The translations under genes were made by a program, and so were the position numbers. A DNA stretch of 28,165 bases from Lachnospiraceae bacterium UBA1683 (GTDB taxonomy: Bacteria > Bacillota > Clostridia > Lachnospirales > Lachnospiraceae): NCBI GenBank assembly GCA_002320245.1, contig DCKD01000062.1:1-28165 (forward strand). The letters run 5' to 3'. The notes beneath the pieces are model-generated. The model saw nothing but the letters and a program-made list of their open reading frames with translations. It had not been told where the DNA came from and made no database searches. Of this stretch, positions 14,768 through 23,124 are shown in pieces (the stretch's first letter is position 1; every line of letters starts with the position of its first letter).

Positions 14768-15799
14768 CTACAGCGGGGCTTTTGATTCCAATTCTCTTTT
14801 CCACCAGAGCATCAGTTCATCCGGCGCCGGACGGTCCAGATACCTCTGTTCACTTCCGCTTGTGATTACCCGCGCATTCTCTGCGGTGGCACTCCCAAGC
14901 CTCACGGCTCGTGCCCCGCCCGTCTCCAGAATTTCTATCAGTTCCTCTCCTTTTTCCGTAAAAATCAGAAAACTGCCTGCGGAAGTCATCTGATACGGAT
15001 TCAAGTGATAATATTCGCAGATTTCAACAGTCTCCTGACGAACCGACATTTTCCGCATATCCACATTCAGACCGACTCCCGCCGCTTCCGCCGTTTCCCA
15101 AAGTGCCGCGAAGATTCCGCCGCTGCCAATCTGTTGGACTACAGATATCTGTATGCTGCCGGACTGCTCCTTTTCTCTCACTGCCCGCAAAGTTTCCAGC
15201 GCTGTCATTTCCGAACGAAGTTCCTTCGTCTGGCACAAAAATGCCGGAACAAACCGCTGCTGTAACTGTGCCTCACGCTCGTCGAGTATCCGAAGCGTCC
15301 CTTCCAGACCGATATAACCGCACAGGACAATGTCCTGCCCCGGCCGGATATGTTTCGCCTGATACAGCCCAGTCCCTTTCGCCGCGCCAAATGCCTCCGC
15401 CTGTATACAAATCTGCCGCACTGCCGGATTTACTTCCGCCCGGATTCCTGCAAGTTCAATCTGCATCCCCGCGCAGCATTCCTCCATCTTTCCGGCCAGT
15501 GCCTTCACCTCTTTCTCTTCCGTTGATTCCGGAAACAAAATCCCCACCCGGATACCAATCGGCTCTGCGCCGCGGGACGCCAGGTGATTGACCGCCCCCA
15601 CCACAGCATAAATACCGAGATTTGCAGAACCTCCCGAAACAGAATAGGATGCTGTCACAGAGATGCCCTCCTCACCGGCAAGGAACGCACTGCATGGCTC
15701 CGCCGCAGAGATTTTCAGCAGACTCTCCCCCCGCTCCGTATGCAATTGTTTCAAGACAGACCGTTTCCAGACTGTCTGTGACAAATTTCCTACTTTCAT
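14768..15799 (-). CDS. AIR synthase-related (PurM/HypE-like) protein
   Basis: The fold is that of the PurM superfamily, ATP-using enzymes such as PurM, ThiL, SelD and HypE. From ATG 15799 the protein is 343 residues. Superfamily traits include the glycine-rich ASYSVSGGSANLGIYAVVGAVNHLASRGAEPIGIRVGI segment (residues about 50-90), and SGGIFAALWETAEAAGVGLNVDM near residue 235, which is the usual second-domain motif. It lacks the C-terminal PRIC-type cysteine of HypE, and no hydrogenase, purine, thiamine or selenium genes are near, so its reaction is unknown. It begins 22 bases after the VanW-protein gene and is probably co-transcribed with it. The ribosome site is GGGAGAGG, close to the ATG. 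Confidence 0.8.
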   Translation of the reverse strand: MKVGNLSQTVWKRSVLKQLHTERGESLLKISAAEPCSAFLAGEEGISVTASYSVSGGSANLGIYAVVGAVNHLASRGAEPIGIRVGILFPESTEEKEVKALAGKMEECCAGMQIELAGIRAEVNPAVRQICIQAEAFGAAKGTGLYQAKHIRPGQDIVLCGYIGLEGTLRILDEREAQLQQRFVPAFLCQTKELRSEMTALETLRAVREKEQSGSIQISVVQQIGSGGIFAALWETAEAAGVGLNVDMRKMSVRQETVEICEYYHLNPYQMTSAGSFLIFTEKGEELIEILETGGARAVRLGSATAENARVITSGSEQRYLDRPAPDELMLWWKRELESKAPL

Positions 15800-15821
15800 A
15801 TCCTCTCCCGTTTCTATATTA

Positions 15822-17342
15822 TTACAGCGAAGACCCATAGAGAATCTCCTGAATCACAGAGTTAATTTTTGTTTCGTCCTGCGTCGTAATTGCCTCGTTC
15901 ATCTTTTTCGTATCCTCCGGATTGTCAGAACGGGTTCCAACTCCATATGTCTCCGGCGCTGCCGCATACTGACTGTAATTCACTACCTCACGGCTGGCTT
16001 CCTCCCCGTTTTCATAAATCACCTTCCAAAGCTGCGCCGATATCTCCGAGTGCGCCGCGCTTTGCAGTCCGATATAGCCGATGTAATCTTCCGTTGCAAC
16101 ATAGCGTTTTCCCTCCGGCTCTTTACTCTCTGTCGTCTCACTGACAAACTGCAGGCTGCGCGCGGCATCGCGTGTTTCTTTTCCATAGATATTAAATGTA
16201 AGGGAACCCCCTGACAATACAGCCTCGATATACACCGGGTACTTCTGGTTGTTCTTAAACACCAGATCCAGCAAATCATCTGCAATCGCCGCATCCATGG
16301 ACGGCTCTACATAACTGACAATCATAGAATGCGGATACCGCTCCACAATCTCCAGTTCCGCATACAGCAGTGCGTCATACAGCGTTGTTGATACCTGGCA
16401 GATACCGCCGCCCATCGTCTGTACAACCTTATCGCTTTCAAAAGATGCTGCCTCTGCGTATCCATTCTCCGCAGTATACGGGCGCATCGCTTCATCCGCA
16501 GACATCTTATCTCCGGGCTGCAGCAACGTCCCGTTGATATGAGCCGCGCCCGTCTCTACGTTCTGAGAGCGTCCACTGCCGTCGCTTCCATAATAGGTTG
16601 TAAAACTTCCCAGCAAATCCGTTACATCCACTAATTTATCCGCAGTCAGTTCCGGCGCTTTCAAATCCACCACTGCCTGAACGGTTCCGCCCTTGCCCTT
16701 CCATTTGTCTGCAAGAAACTGATTCAAGTTTTCTACGGTCTTCTTTACATTCAGCGTCTCGCCCTGTTTTTCCTCCACAATCTGCACTGCCCCGGATGCA
16801 TCCTGTGTCACCGCCGCATTGACCGGCTGCTGTAGAACCGCCGCGGCATTCCCTGCCAGCACATCCGCAGCCGTCTTGCTGTTCACTGTGCAGGTCAGCG
16901 GGAAATCCTGTTCCAGTTTTCCCTCCCGTGCCTGCTTCATTATCTTATAGGCGGCAATTGCATTTCCATTTTTTCCGTAACCTGCCGCCTGACTTACTGC
17001 TTTTTCCAGATTGGATGCAGTCAGCCCCAAATCGCCCAGACTTGCAGAAAATGTATTTCCATTTTTCAGGCTGAACTCTATATTTGCCGCACCTTTATCG
17101 GCAATAACCTGTTTCACCGCCGCCAGCGCCTCTTCCTGTGTCATACCGGACACGTCTGTACCGCCCACGCGGACTCCGCTTAGAATCCTCCCGTCATCAT
17201 GGCTCCTCACATAACGGTGAAATCCAAACTGTAAGATTCCCATTACTGTCAGCCCGCAAACCATTACAAAAGCCAGCACACGCAGATTTCTCTGCAGCTC
17301 CCGCTGTCTCCGGCTTTTTCCTCTCTTCCGTTTCTTCTGCAT
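15822..17342 (-). CDS. VanW family protein with peptidoglycan-binding-like domain
   Basis: This is a membrane-anchored extracellular protein of 506 residues, starting at ATG 17342 (GGAGAGGAAG just upstream; the TTG at 17357 lies before it). A very basic N-terminus is followed by one membrane segment (LRVLAFVMVCGLTVMGILQF, about 21-40). A YoaR/PG_binding_4-like region follows (about 55-240, with VGGTDVSGMTQEEALAAV), then the VanW domain (about 245-385) with GGGICQVSTTLYDALLYAEL at 311-330. VanW proteins accompany some vancomycin-resistance clusters, but their function is unknown and most, as here, occur without van genes. A cell-wall role is inferred. The C-terminus ends with an Asn/Asp-rich tail. 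Confidence 0.88.
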   Translation of the reverse strand: MQKKRKRGKSRRQRELQRNLRVLAFVMVCGLTVMGILQFGFHRYVRSHDDGRILSGVRVGGTDVSGMTQEEALAAVKQVIADKGAANIEFSLKNGNTFSASLGDLGLTASNLEKAVSQAAGYGKNGNAIAAYKIMKQAREGKLEQDFPLTCTVNSKTAADVLAGNAAAVLQQPVNAAVTQDASGAVQIVEEKQGETLNVKKTVENLNQFLADKWKGKGGTVQAVVDLKAPELTADKLVDVTDLLGSFTTYYGSDGSGRSQNVETGAAHINGTLLQPGDKMSADEAMRPYTAENGYAEAASFESDKVVQTMGGGICQVSTTLYDALLYAELEIVERYPHSMIVSYVEPSMDAAIADDLLDLVFKNNQKYPVYIEAVLSGGSLTFNIYGKETRDAARSLQFVSETTESKEPEGKRYVATEDYIGYIGLQSAAHSEISAQLWKVIYENGEEASREVVNYSQYAAAPETYGVGTRSDNPEDTKKMNEAITTQDETKINSVIQEILYGSSL

Positions 17343-17431
17343 ATTCTTCCTCTCCAATTAACCTAGTGTACGGACCGTTTGAAAATAGTTATGCAGCAAT
17401 CACGCCCTGCTAAATATTTCCAGACAGTACA

Positions 17432-17533
17432 CTATATCAGATAAGGGATGACCATTGTCGCCACCATAGCAACAATCAATACTAAAATTACCATCGAAAC
17501 AATCTTCCGAAATTTTTTATCATAAAAATTCAT
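17432..17533 (-). CDS. Small single-pass membrane peptide (33 aa)
   Basis: A 34-codon frame opens at ATG 17533 with AAGGGGAG eight bases upstream and closes with TAG at 17432. The product begins MNFYDKKFRK, a basic start, and continues as one hydrophobic helix (IVSMVILVLIVAMVATMVIP). A good promoter lies 33 bases upstream (17566-17594). Small proteins with a basic tail plus a helix of this kind (DUF4044-like) are common in Firmicutes, usually with no known role. It is 89 bases above the VanW gene and may share its transcript. I could not assign it to a named family. Confidence 0.72.
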   Translation of the reverse strand: MNFYDKKFRKIVSMVILVLIVAMVATMVIPYLI

Positions 17534-17565
17534 TGCATCTGCTCCCCTTTACATGAATTGGTTCT

Positions 17566-17594
17566 ATTCTATACTCTTTGTGTTGTTTTTGCAA
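17566..17594 (-). promoter_or_regulatory. Sigma-A promoter of the small peptide / VanW unit
   Basis: On the minus strand TTGCAA (17589-17594) and TAGAAT (17566-17571) are separated by 17 bases. It sits just upstream of the 33-residue peptide gene and could also drive the VanW and AIR-synthase-like genes below it. Confidence 0.7.
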
Positions 17595-17647
17595 GAACTG
17601 TCCGCTCGCTTTTTACCGTAATCATTGCCCTTAGGCAAAACTACTTC

Positions 17648-19492
17648 TTACTTAATTTTGTATACGGCTGCCTGGTTCGTCAGAATATTGCGGTTTCTGT
17701 AATCAAACAGCAATAACTCACCGTCTACCCGCTCAAGGTGTGTCATCTTGCGGAGCTGCCGTTTATCATATGATTCATATCCTCGCAGATAATGATGCTC
17801 CTGCGCCTCGCTGTCATAAAACGCCGCCTCCTCTTCCTTTGTCACCGCAGATTGTCCCGCGAATTCCGGCCGGTTCTTCATATTCTCCCGCAAATATAAA
17901 TCAAGCGTCAGCACTTGGCGAAACCGTTCCCTCTGCTCATGTACAGCCTGATTGTCTATAATTTCCGTCTTTTTAACACAATCAGCCATTGTCCCGCCCA
18001 AATTCAGCTCTTCCAGAATGAAGGAAAATAAAAGCTGATATCTTGCCACTCTTGTATGGTTGATACCAAACAATCCGTTCACCTCATAATATCTGCTCAG
18101 CCTCTCAAACATAACAAACGCATCCGGGAACTGTTTCACAAGCAGTTCCATCGTATATTCAAACTGTCTGCTGTTATAGTAGACTTCCACCATCTCTTCC
18201 ACACCTTTCAGCCGGATGATGTCTGAATATGAAAGCCATTTTGTAGACAATACCTCATACGGCGGACGGCTCTGGAACACCAACTCATAATCCGCTGCCT
18301 TTTCTTCCATATAAGAGCCTTTTAGCACTTTCAGGAATCCCAGTTGCAGTTGTTCCGGCCGCAGCGCATACACATCACAAAAGGAACGGTGAAAACTATC
18401 ATAATCTTCATACGGCAAACCCGCAATCAAGTCCAGATGCTGGTGAATATTTCCCGCCGCATGAATCTGCCTGACCACACCGCTTACCTGAGAAAACTTC
18501 ATTGTCCTGCGGATTTCCGTGATTGTCTGCTCATTCGTAGACTGCACCCCGATTTCCAACTGAATCAGTCCCGGCCTCATGGACCGAATCAGTGCAACCT
18601 CCTCTTCATTCAATAAATCTGCTGCCACTTCAAAATGGAAGTTCGTCTTTCCTTTGTCATGCTCTTTCAGATAAGTCCAGACTGCCATCGCATGGTCATG
18701 TTTACAGTTAAATGTCCTGTCTACGAATTTCACCTGTGGAATCTCGCAGTCGATGAAAAACTGCAGTTCCTGTTTCACCAAATCCAGATTCCTGAAACGC
18801 AGGCATTTATCAATGGAAGACAGACAATAGCTACAGGAAAACGGACAGCCCCTGCTCGACTCATAGTAAATGATTTTATTTCTAAATACATCCATATCTT
18901 TATACACAAACGGGACTTTGCTCAAATCCATCACAGGACGGTCTTTTGTGACAATGATAGAAGCGTCATCTCCACGAAAAGTTACCCCCGCAATCCCGGT
19001 CAGTGAATCCTGCGATTCTTTCCCGATTTCTGGGATATCGGCTATCCTGTCAGGAGAATACTCTTCATCGGCTCTTACTGCATGTCCTGCCACTCTATGA
19101 TAAAAATCCACAAGCTCCAGCAATGTCTCTTCCCCTTCTCCCCGCATGATTCCGCGCACCTGTGGGAACTGCTCCAGCATCTGCTCCGCATGATAAGACA
19201 CTTCCGGTCCCCCAAGCCAGATTTCCGTCTGCGGAAGTATCTTGTGTGTCTCCATAATCAGCGATTCTACATATAGGATATTCCAGAGATAGCAGGAAAA
19301 GCAGAGGACATCTGGTTTTCTTCTATATATATCCATCAGAATCTGTTCCACCGGCTGGTTAATCGTATATTCCGCAATTGAAATATCATCTGCATATTCG
19401 TTCCGCTCACCGACTGCGTATGCCCGCAGACTGTAAACCGCAAGGTTGGAGTGGATATATTTTGCATTGATTGCTGTTAATAAGATTTTCAT
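17648..19492 (-). CDS. B12-binding-domain radical SAM protein
   Basis: Such enzymes use a [4Fe-4S] cluster to cut S-adenosylmethionine and, in this group, also carry a cobalamin-binding N-terminal domain. They are often methyltransferases or methylthiotransferase-like. The protein has 614 residues. Residues about 1-140 form the Rossmann-like B12 domain (LLTAINAKYIHSNLAVYSLR). The radical SAM cysteines are C216, C220 and C223 (CPFSCSYC). A DUF4080-type C-terminal region follows (ALRPEQLQLGFLKVLKGSYM and MELLVKQFPDAF). The N-terminal domain lacks a clear DxHxxG cobalamin motif, so cofactor binding is uncertain. It has its own promoter and no informative neighbour; the substrate is unknown. Ribosome site AGAGGT. 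Confidence 0.92.
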   Translation of the reverse strand: MKILLTAINAKYIHSNLAVYSLRAYAVGERNEYADDISIAEYTINQPVEQILMDIYRRKPDVLCFSCYLWNILYVESLIMETHKILPQTEIWLGGPEVSYHAEQMLEQFPQVRGIMRGEGEETLLELVDFYHRVAGHAVRADEEYSPDRIADIPEIGKESQDSLTGIAGVTFRGDDASIIVTKDRPVMDLSKVPFVYKDMDVFRNKIIYYESSRGCPFSCSYCLSSIDKCLRFRNLDLVKQELQFFIDCEIPQVKFVDRTFNCKHDHAMAVWTYLKEHDKGKTNFHFEVAADLLNEEEVALIRSMRPGLIQLEIGVQSTNEQTITEIRRTMKFSQVSGVVRQIHAAGNIHQHLDLIAGLPYEDYDSFHRSFCDVYALRPEQLQLGFLKVLKGSYMEEKAADYELVFQSRPPYEVLSTKWLSYSDIIRLKGVEEMVEVYYNSRQFEYTMELLVKQFPDAFVMFERLSRYYEVNGLFGINHTRVARYQLLFSFILEELNLGGTMADCVKKTEIIDNQAVHEQRERFRQVLTLDLYLRENMKNRPEFAGQSAVTKEEEAAFYDSEAQEHHYLRGYESYDKRQLRKMTHLERVDGELLLFDYRNRNILTNQAAVYKIK

Positions 19493-19551
19493 ATAGACCT
19501 CTTTACAATTATTTTCTTAATCCGTAAATTTCTCGATTTATTTCTTTGATA

Positions 19552-19580
19552 ATTATATACGTTCCGGCTTTTCTTTGCAA
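19552..19580 (-). promoter_or_regulatory. Sigma-A promoter of the radical SAM gene
   Basis: On the minus strand TTGCAA (19575-19580) and a perfect TATAAT (19552-19557) are 17 bases apart. Transcription should start near 19545, about 50 bases before the ATG at 19492. Confidence 0.82.
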
Positions 19581-19625
19581 TATGCCTCTGTGGCTGACAT
19601 TTTGCTTAATTTCTTTTTTAACACC

Positions 19626-19660
19626 AAAACACCTCCACTGAAAACATTTTTCAATGGAGG
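19626..19660 (-). terminator. Intrinsic terminator after deoB
   Basis: On the minus strand CCTCCATTGAAAA and TTTTCAGTGGAGG form a 13-bp stem with one G-U pair and a 3-base loop, followed by TGTTTTG. It lies 11 bases after the deoB stop and separates the salvage unit from the radical SAM promoter. Confidence 0.78.
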
Positions 19661-19671
19661 CATTCTGATAA

Positions 19672-20850
19672 TTACAATTCTTTTAATATTGATGTTCCGA
19701 TTAATTCACGCGGAAGTTCTATTCCAAAATTATCCGCTATGGTTGCACCGATTACCGCAAAAGACTCTTGATCAGACATAGTTTTTTTCTGCTTCATAGA
19801 TGGCGAATACGTTAAAAGCGGCACCATTTCCCTTGTATGATCTGTACCGCTATGCGTTGGATCGTTTCCATGGTCAGCCGTAATAAGCAGCAGATCATCA
19901 TTTTTTAATAATGGAAGTAGCTTTCCTAGCCCCACATCAAATTTCTCAATTTCTTTGGCATACCCCTGCGGATCTCTCCTGTGCCCCCAAAGTGCATCAA
20001 AATCAACCAAGTTCGTAAAGCACAAACCAGTAAAGTCCTTTTCTGCCATTTGAATAGTCTGCTCCATCCCATGAACACTGCTGTCTGAGTGTAATGCCTC
20101 CGTAATTCCCTCACCTGAAAAAATATCATCAATTTTGCCAATCCCTATAACATCCTGTCCATTTTCAACCAAGAGATTTAATACTGTTGCATACGATGGT
20201 TTTAAAGCATAATCCTTACGATTGCTTGTACGCACAAATTCGCCTCTATGCATACCGGTATATGGGCGGGCAATGACACGACCGACTTTCCACTTATCCC
20301 GAAGTGTAACCTCTCTCGCAATCTGACAATAACGATAGAGTGTTTCCAATCCCATTGTCTCTTCATTACCTGGAATCTGAAGTACCGAATCGGCAGAAGT
20401 ATAGACAATCACCTTATCGTGATAAATTTCCTCCTCCGCAAGCTGATCCAATATTTCCGTACCACTTGAAGATATATTTCCTACTATTTTATGCCCAAAC
20501 TGTTTTTCTAGTTCCCTTATTAATTCCTCCGGAAACCCAGATTCTGTAAATGTCTGAAACGGTTTTTCTGTTTGTATTCCCATCATTTCCCAATGTCCTG
20601 TCATGGTATCTTTGCCATTGCTTGCCTCCTTCAAACGCATATAACATCCATTTTTATGACACTCCAACGACTTCCCGATAGCATTTCCCATCCCCAATGA
20701 CAGCAAATGGGGTATGTTTAGTCCTTTTTGTGACTTCCATATATGCCCTAACGTGTTTGTTCCCTCATCCCCATATTTTTCTGCATCCGGCATTGCTCCA
20801 ATACCAAGGGAATCCAGTACAATCAGAAATATTCTTTTATAGTTATTCAT
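19672..20850 (-). CDS. deoB: Phosphopentomutase
   Basis: DeoB interconverts (deoxy)ribose 1-phosphate and (deoxy)ribose 5-phosphate, linking nucleoside phosphorolysis to the pentose phosphate pathway. At 392 residues it has the family length. It belongs to the alkaline-phosphatase superfamily with two Mn2+ ions. Visible motifs are FLIVLDSLGIGAMPDA (first metal aspartate, D13), KDTMTGHWEMMG with the phosphorylated threonine at about T84, and LITADHGNDPTHSGTDHTREMVP (metal-binding Asp and His residues). It is the last gene of a unit with an MgtC-like gene and a disrupted nucleoside phosphorylase, and starts 14 bases after the MgtC gene, with GGAGC before the ATG. Confidence 0.97.
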   Translation of the reverse strand: MNNYKRIFLIVLDSLGIGAMPDAEKYGDEGTNTLGHIWKSQKGLNIPHLLSLGMGNAIGKSLECHKNGCYMRLKEASNGKDTMTGHWEMMGIQTEKPFQTFTESGFPEELIRELEKQFGHKIVGNISSSGTEILDQLAEEEIYHDKVIVYTSADSVLQIPGNEETMGLETLYRYCQIAREVTLRDKWKVGRVIARPYTGMHRGEFVRTSNRKDYALKPSYATVLNLLVENGQDVIGIGKIDDIFSGEGITEALHSDSSVHGMEQTIQMAEKDFTGLCFTNLVDFDALWGHRRDPQGYAKEIEKFDVGLGKLLPLLKNDDLLLITADHGNDPTHSGTDHTREMVPLLTYSPSMKQKKTMSDQESFAVIGATIADNFGIELPRELIGTSILKEL

Positions 20851-20864
20851 GCATAAGCTCCTTC

Positions 20865-21560
20865 TTAATATATGAATTTAATTCGAGTAATTCCATTCAT
20901 CTTTTTCAAATAATCTTTAATCTGACTGTCACTTTTTTCTTCTGTATTCTTTAGTGATATGATTGCATTATAATTCCCCTGATTTCCGGGATTATTTAAC
21001 ATAACATCCCCTATTTCCAATCCAAAGGCCGGAACCATCTCGCATACATTTTGTAAATCCACAATTGATTCGAACTCCATATAAATCCTCATCCACATAT
21101 CATTATGAGTAAATTTATTTGAAATCGTTCTAAATTTCGTAATCACAACATAAACGGCAATGGTCGCTATTAACCCGCCAAAGTAAAAACCGATGCCGAT
21201 TGCAAGCCCAATACACGCCGAAGTCCAAAGTCCCGCTGCTGTTGTCAGCCCTCTGATTTTTGTATGCCCTTCCACAATGATACTTCCCGCTCCCAAAAAT
21301 CCTATACCACTGACCACCTGCGCTCCCAATCTTGCCGGATCTCCTGTCGCAAATTCATAATACATATATTGTCCGGTCAGCATGACCAATGTTGCCCCCA
21401 AACATACCAACACATAAGTCCGCATTCCTGCCGATTGATTTGCCTTTCCTCTTTCTATTCCCAGCACTCCTCCGCATACGATGGAAAGCCCTACTCTCAA
21501 TACAACTGAAAATGGGGTGAGTTCCTCAGCCATCCGTATCAAATTACTTATCCATTCCAT
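20865..21560 (-). CDS. MgtC/SapB family membrane protein
   Basis: This is a 231-residue inner-membrane protein. The first 145 residues hold four to five membrane helices with the family signature (VGLSIVCGGVLGIERG, then GAQVVSGIGFLGAGSII and TTAAGLWTSACIGLAIG). The C-terminal soluble part resembles an ACT-like domain (MRIYMEFESIVDLQNVCEM). In pathogens MgtC supports growth in low Mg2+ and inhibits the F-type ATP synthase; for most Firmicute homologues the role is unknown. It sits between a nucleoside phosphorylase and phosphopentomutase, spaced 36 and 14 bases, so it is co-transcribed with salvage genes. No Mg2+ riboswitch is visible. Confidence 0.9.
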   Translation of the reverse strand: MEWISNLIRMAEELTPFSVVLRVGLSIVCGGVLGIERGKANQSAGMRTYVLVCLGATLVMLTGQYMYYEFATGDPARLGAQVVSGIGFLGAGSIIVEGHTKIRGLTTAAGLWTSACIGLAIGIGFYFGGLIATIAVYVVITKFRTISNKFTHNDMWMRIYMEFESIVDLQNVCEMVPAFGLEIGDVMLNNPGNQGNYNAIISLKNTEEKSDSQIKDYLKKMNGITRIKFIY

Positions 21561-21596
21561 AATTCAGCCCCACCTTCCCCCCTTAAGTTTTGTATT

Positions 21597-22327
21597 CTAC
21601 TTTTCTTTATCTTTCTTAATTAGCTTTCTCATTGCTTCCACTGCAACTTTCACTGCATTTTCCGTATCATATACTTGCGAATCTTCCAGCCCCATCTCTC
21701 TTCTTGTCTGGTTTGCAATAACCAATAACACAGTTCCAACTCTGACTCTTCTGACTCCACCGACAATAAACAACGCTGCCGATTCCATTTCGGATGCCAG
21801 CGCTCCACATTCGATCCAAGCATTCCATTTGTTATTTAACTCATAAGAAACAGGCATTGTTTCAAATGTGAAGTCACTTTCAATTCGTCTGCAGCCTTAT
21901 GAAGTGCTTCTACCACTTCAAAACTCGCTACAGCCGGATATTCAATAGGTGCATATTCCTTTGTAGTTCCTTCAAATCTAACCGCTCCTGTAGCGATTAC
22001 CGCATCCCCGCCTTTCACTTCCGGCTGCATTCCTCCGGAAGTTCCTACACGGATAAATGTATCCGCTCCACAATGAACAAGTTCTTCCATCGCAATCGAT
22101 GCGGATGGACCACCGATCCCCGTAGATGTTACACTGACTTTCACTCCTTCCAGTTCCCCTGTATATGTTACATATTCTCTGTTCTCAGCAACTTTCACCG
22201 GATTATTTAAATAGGCTGCAATTTTTTTACACCTTCCCGGATCTCCCGGCAGTATCACATATTTTCCAACATCTCCTGTTTTTACATGAATATGAAATTC
22301 TTCTCCCTTTGAATATACCAATGACAT
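21597..22327 (-). pseudogene. udp: Disrupted nucleoside phosphorylase (uridine phosphorylase-like)
   Basis: Two frames together spell a single nucleoside phosphorylase. The upstream part (21836-22327) runs from the start to ELKVTSH, and the downstream part (21597-21857) resumes at ETMPVSYELNNKWNAW in another frame. The intact family has about 16 residues between these points, including the KDSFYGQ-type base-binding segment. Here only two bases remain near 21864-21866, so roughly 46 bases are missing and the frame shifts. The phosphate-binding start (ILPGDPGR) and the ribose-binding SEMESAALF survive. A strong ribosome site (AGGAGGATATAGG) remains. Without the missing segment the base pocket cannot form, so the product is almost surely inactive. 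The enzyme normally supplies ribose 1-phosphate to DeoB. Confidence 0.9.
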
Positions 22328-22360
22328 TCCTATATCCTCCTAATTCCTGTTATAAATAGC

Positions 22361-22401
22361 AAAAACTGTTGCCGTTCATTCTTGTTCATGCAACAGTCTT
22401 T
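22361..22401 (-). terminator. Intrinsic terminator after the importer operon
   Basis: On the minus strand AAAGACTGTTGC pairs with GCAACAGTTTTT (12 bp with one G-U) around a 17-base loop, running into the T-run TTTTT. It lies 44 bases past the 2H phosphoesterase gene and 34 bases above the phosphorylase start. The large loop weakens it, and no strong promoter is visible between it and the phosphorylase gene, so read-through is possible. Confidence 0.55.
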
Positions 22402-22444
22402 GCAAACATCGTAACTGTTTGTTATTATTACAGTTAGCTGATTT

Positions 22445-23113
22445 TTAATATTTATCTCCTCTTAGCTTCAAGTCCTTTTCATAACTCATCATGTCATTAA
22501 AAATTACAAAATCTGGTTTTGTTAATAAGAACGGCTTTATCGTTTTCCGCAATCTTTCTGTAAACTCACGGCACGCCTTTTCCTTCTCCTTCTCCTGCGA
22601 TTCATTTAGACTTTTCACCAGATAATCTAAGGATAAGTGGTATCGGAACCCATCATGCCAAACATGTTTTACTCCTGTAGCCTCTGCTACCAGATCTCTA
22701 TATTCTGATAATCTTCTTGCACTTTCTGCATCAGAAGGCTTTAAAATAATTCTGTTAATTTCGCACTCTTCTACTTCCATCCACACATTAACCGGCGTCG
22801 GCACTTTATCCACAATATTCTTCAATATTCGATCAACCTCTGAAAACCTTGCATCAGAAGGTACTTTCGGCGACCAATACTGAGTGTTTCTATCAATCTC
22901 GCGACTCAATGTCAGCACCGTCATATGAAATGAACTTGGCGGAAGAAATGCCAGGTGATCTGCAAAACTAAGTTTTTTTATCTCTTTCTGCACTTCCACT
23001 GCTGCTCGAGATATATCCTGATTCTCTTCATTCAAATAACTGACAATTGTGTTTCCGTAATATGGAAGCGGCTGACAACGGTCATCAAATTTATATACTG
23101 TATCATTTACCAT
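22445..23113 (-). CDS. 2H phosphoesterase superfamily protein (DUF1868-like)
   Basis: 2H phosphoesterases open cyclic or linear phosphodiester bonds on RNA ends or small molecules, using two histidine motifs. Both are present: H63-x-T65 in SSFHMTVL and H159-x-S161 in FRYHLSLDYL. The 222 residues and the early FDDRCQPLPYYGNTIVSYL segment fit the DUF1868 branch, whose natural substrate is unknown. The protein has no signal peptide and should be cytoplasmic. It begins 11 bases after the permease stop (ribosome site GAGGG), so it is the last gene of the ABC importer operon. That position implies that it acts on the imported compound or on a signal made from it; this is inference. Confidence 0.85.
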   Translation of the reverse strand: MVNDTVYKFDDRCQPLPYYGNTIVSYLNEENQDISRAAVEVQKEIKKLSFADHLAFLPPSSFHMTVLTLSREIDRNTQYWSPKVPSDARFSEVDRILKNIVDKVPTPVNVWMEVEECEINRIILKPSDAESARRLSEYRDLVAEATGVKHVWHDGFRYHLSLDYLVKSLNESQEKEKEKACREFTERLRKTIKPFLLTKPDFVIFNDMMSYEKDLKLRGDKY

Positions 23114-23124
23114 CTTGTTACCCT

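Noticed and set aside
14768..15799. HypE hydrogenase maturation protein
   Set aside because: The fold matches, but the C-terminal cysteine motif of HypE is missing and no hyp genes are near.
15822..17342. Vancomycin resistance cluster because of the VanW domain
   Set aside because: No vanH, vanA/B, vanX or two-component genes are present; VanW proteins are common outside such clusters.
17364..17434. TAGTGTAC and GTACACTA, 8-bp inverted repeat across 55 bases
   Set aside because: The arms are short, the loop is long and no T-run follows, so chance is likely.
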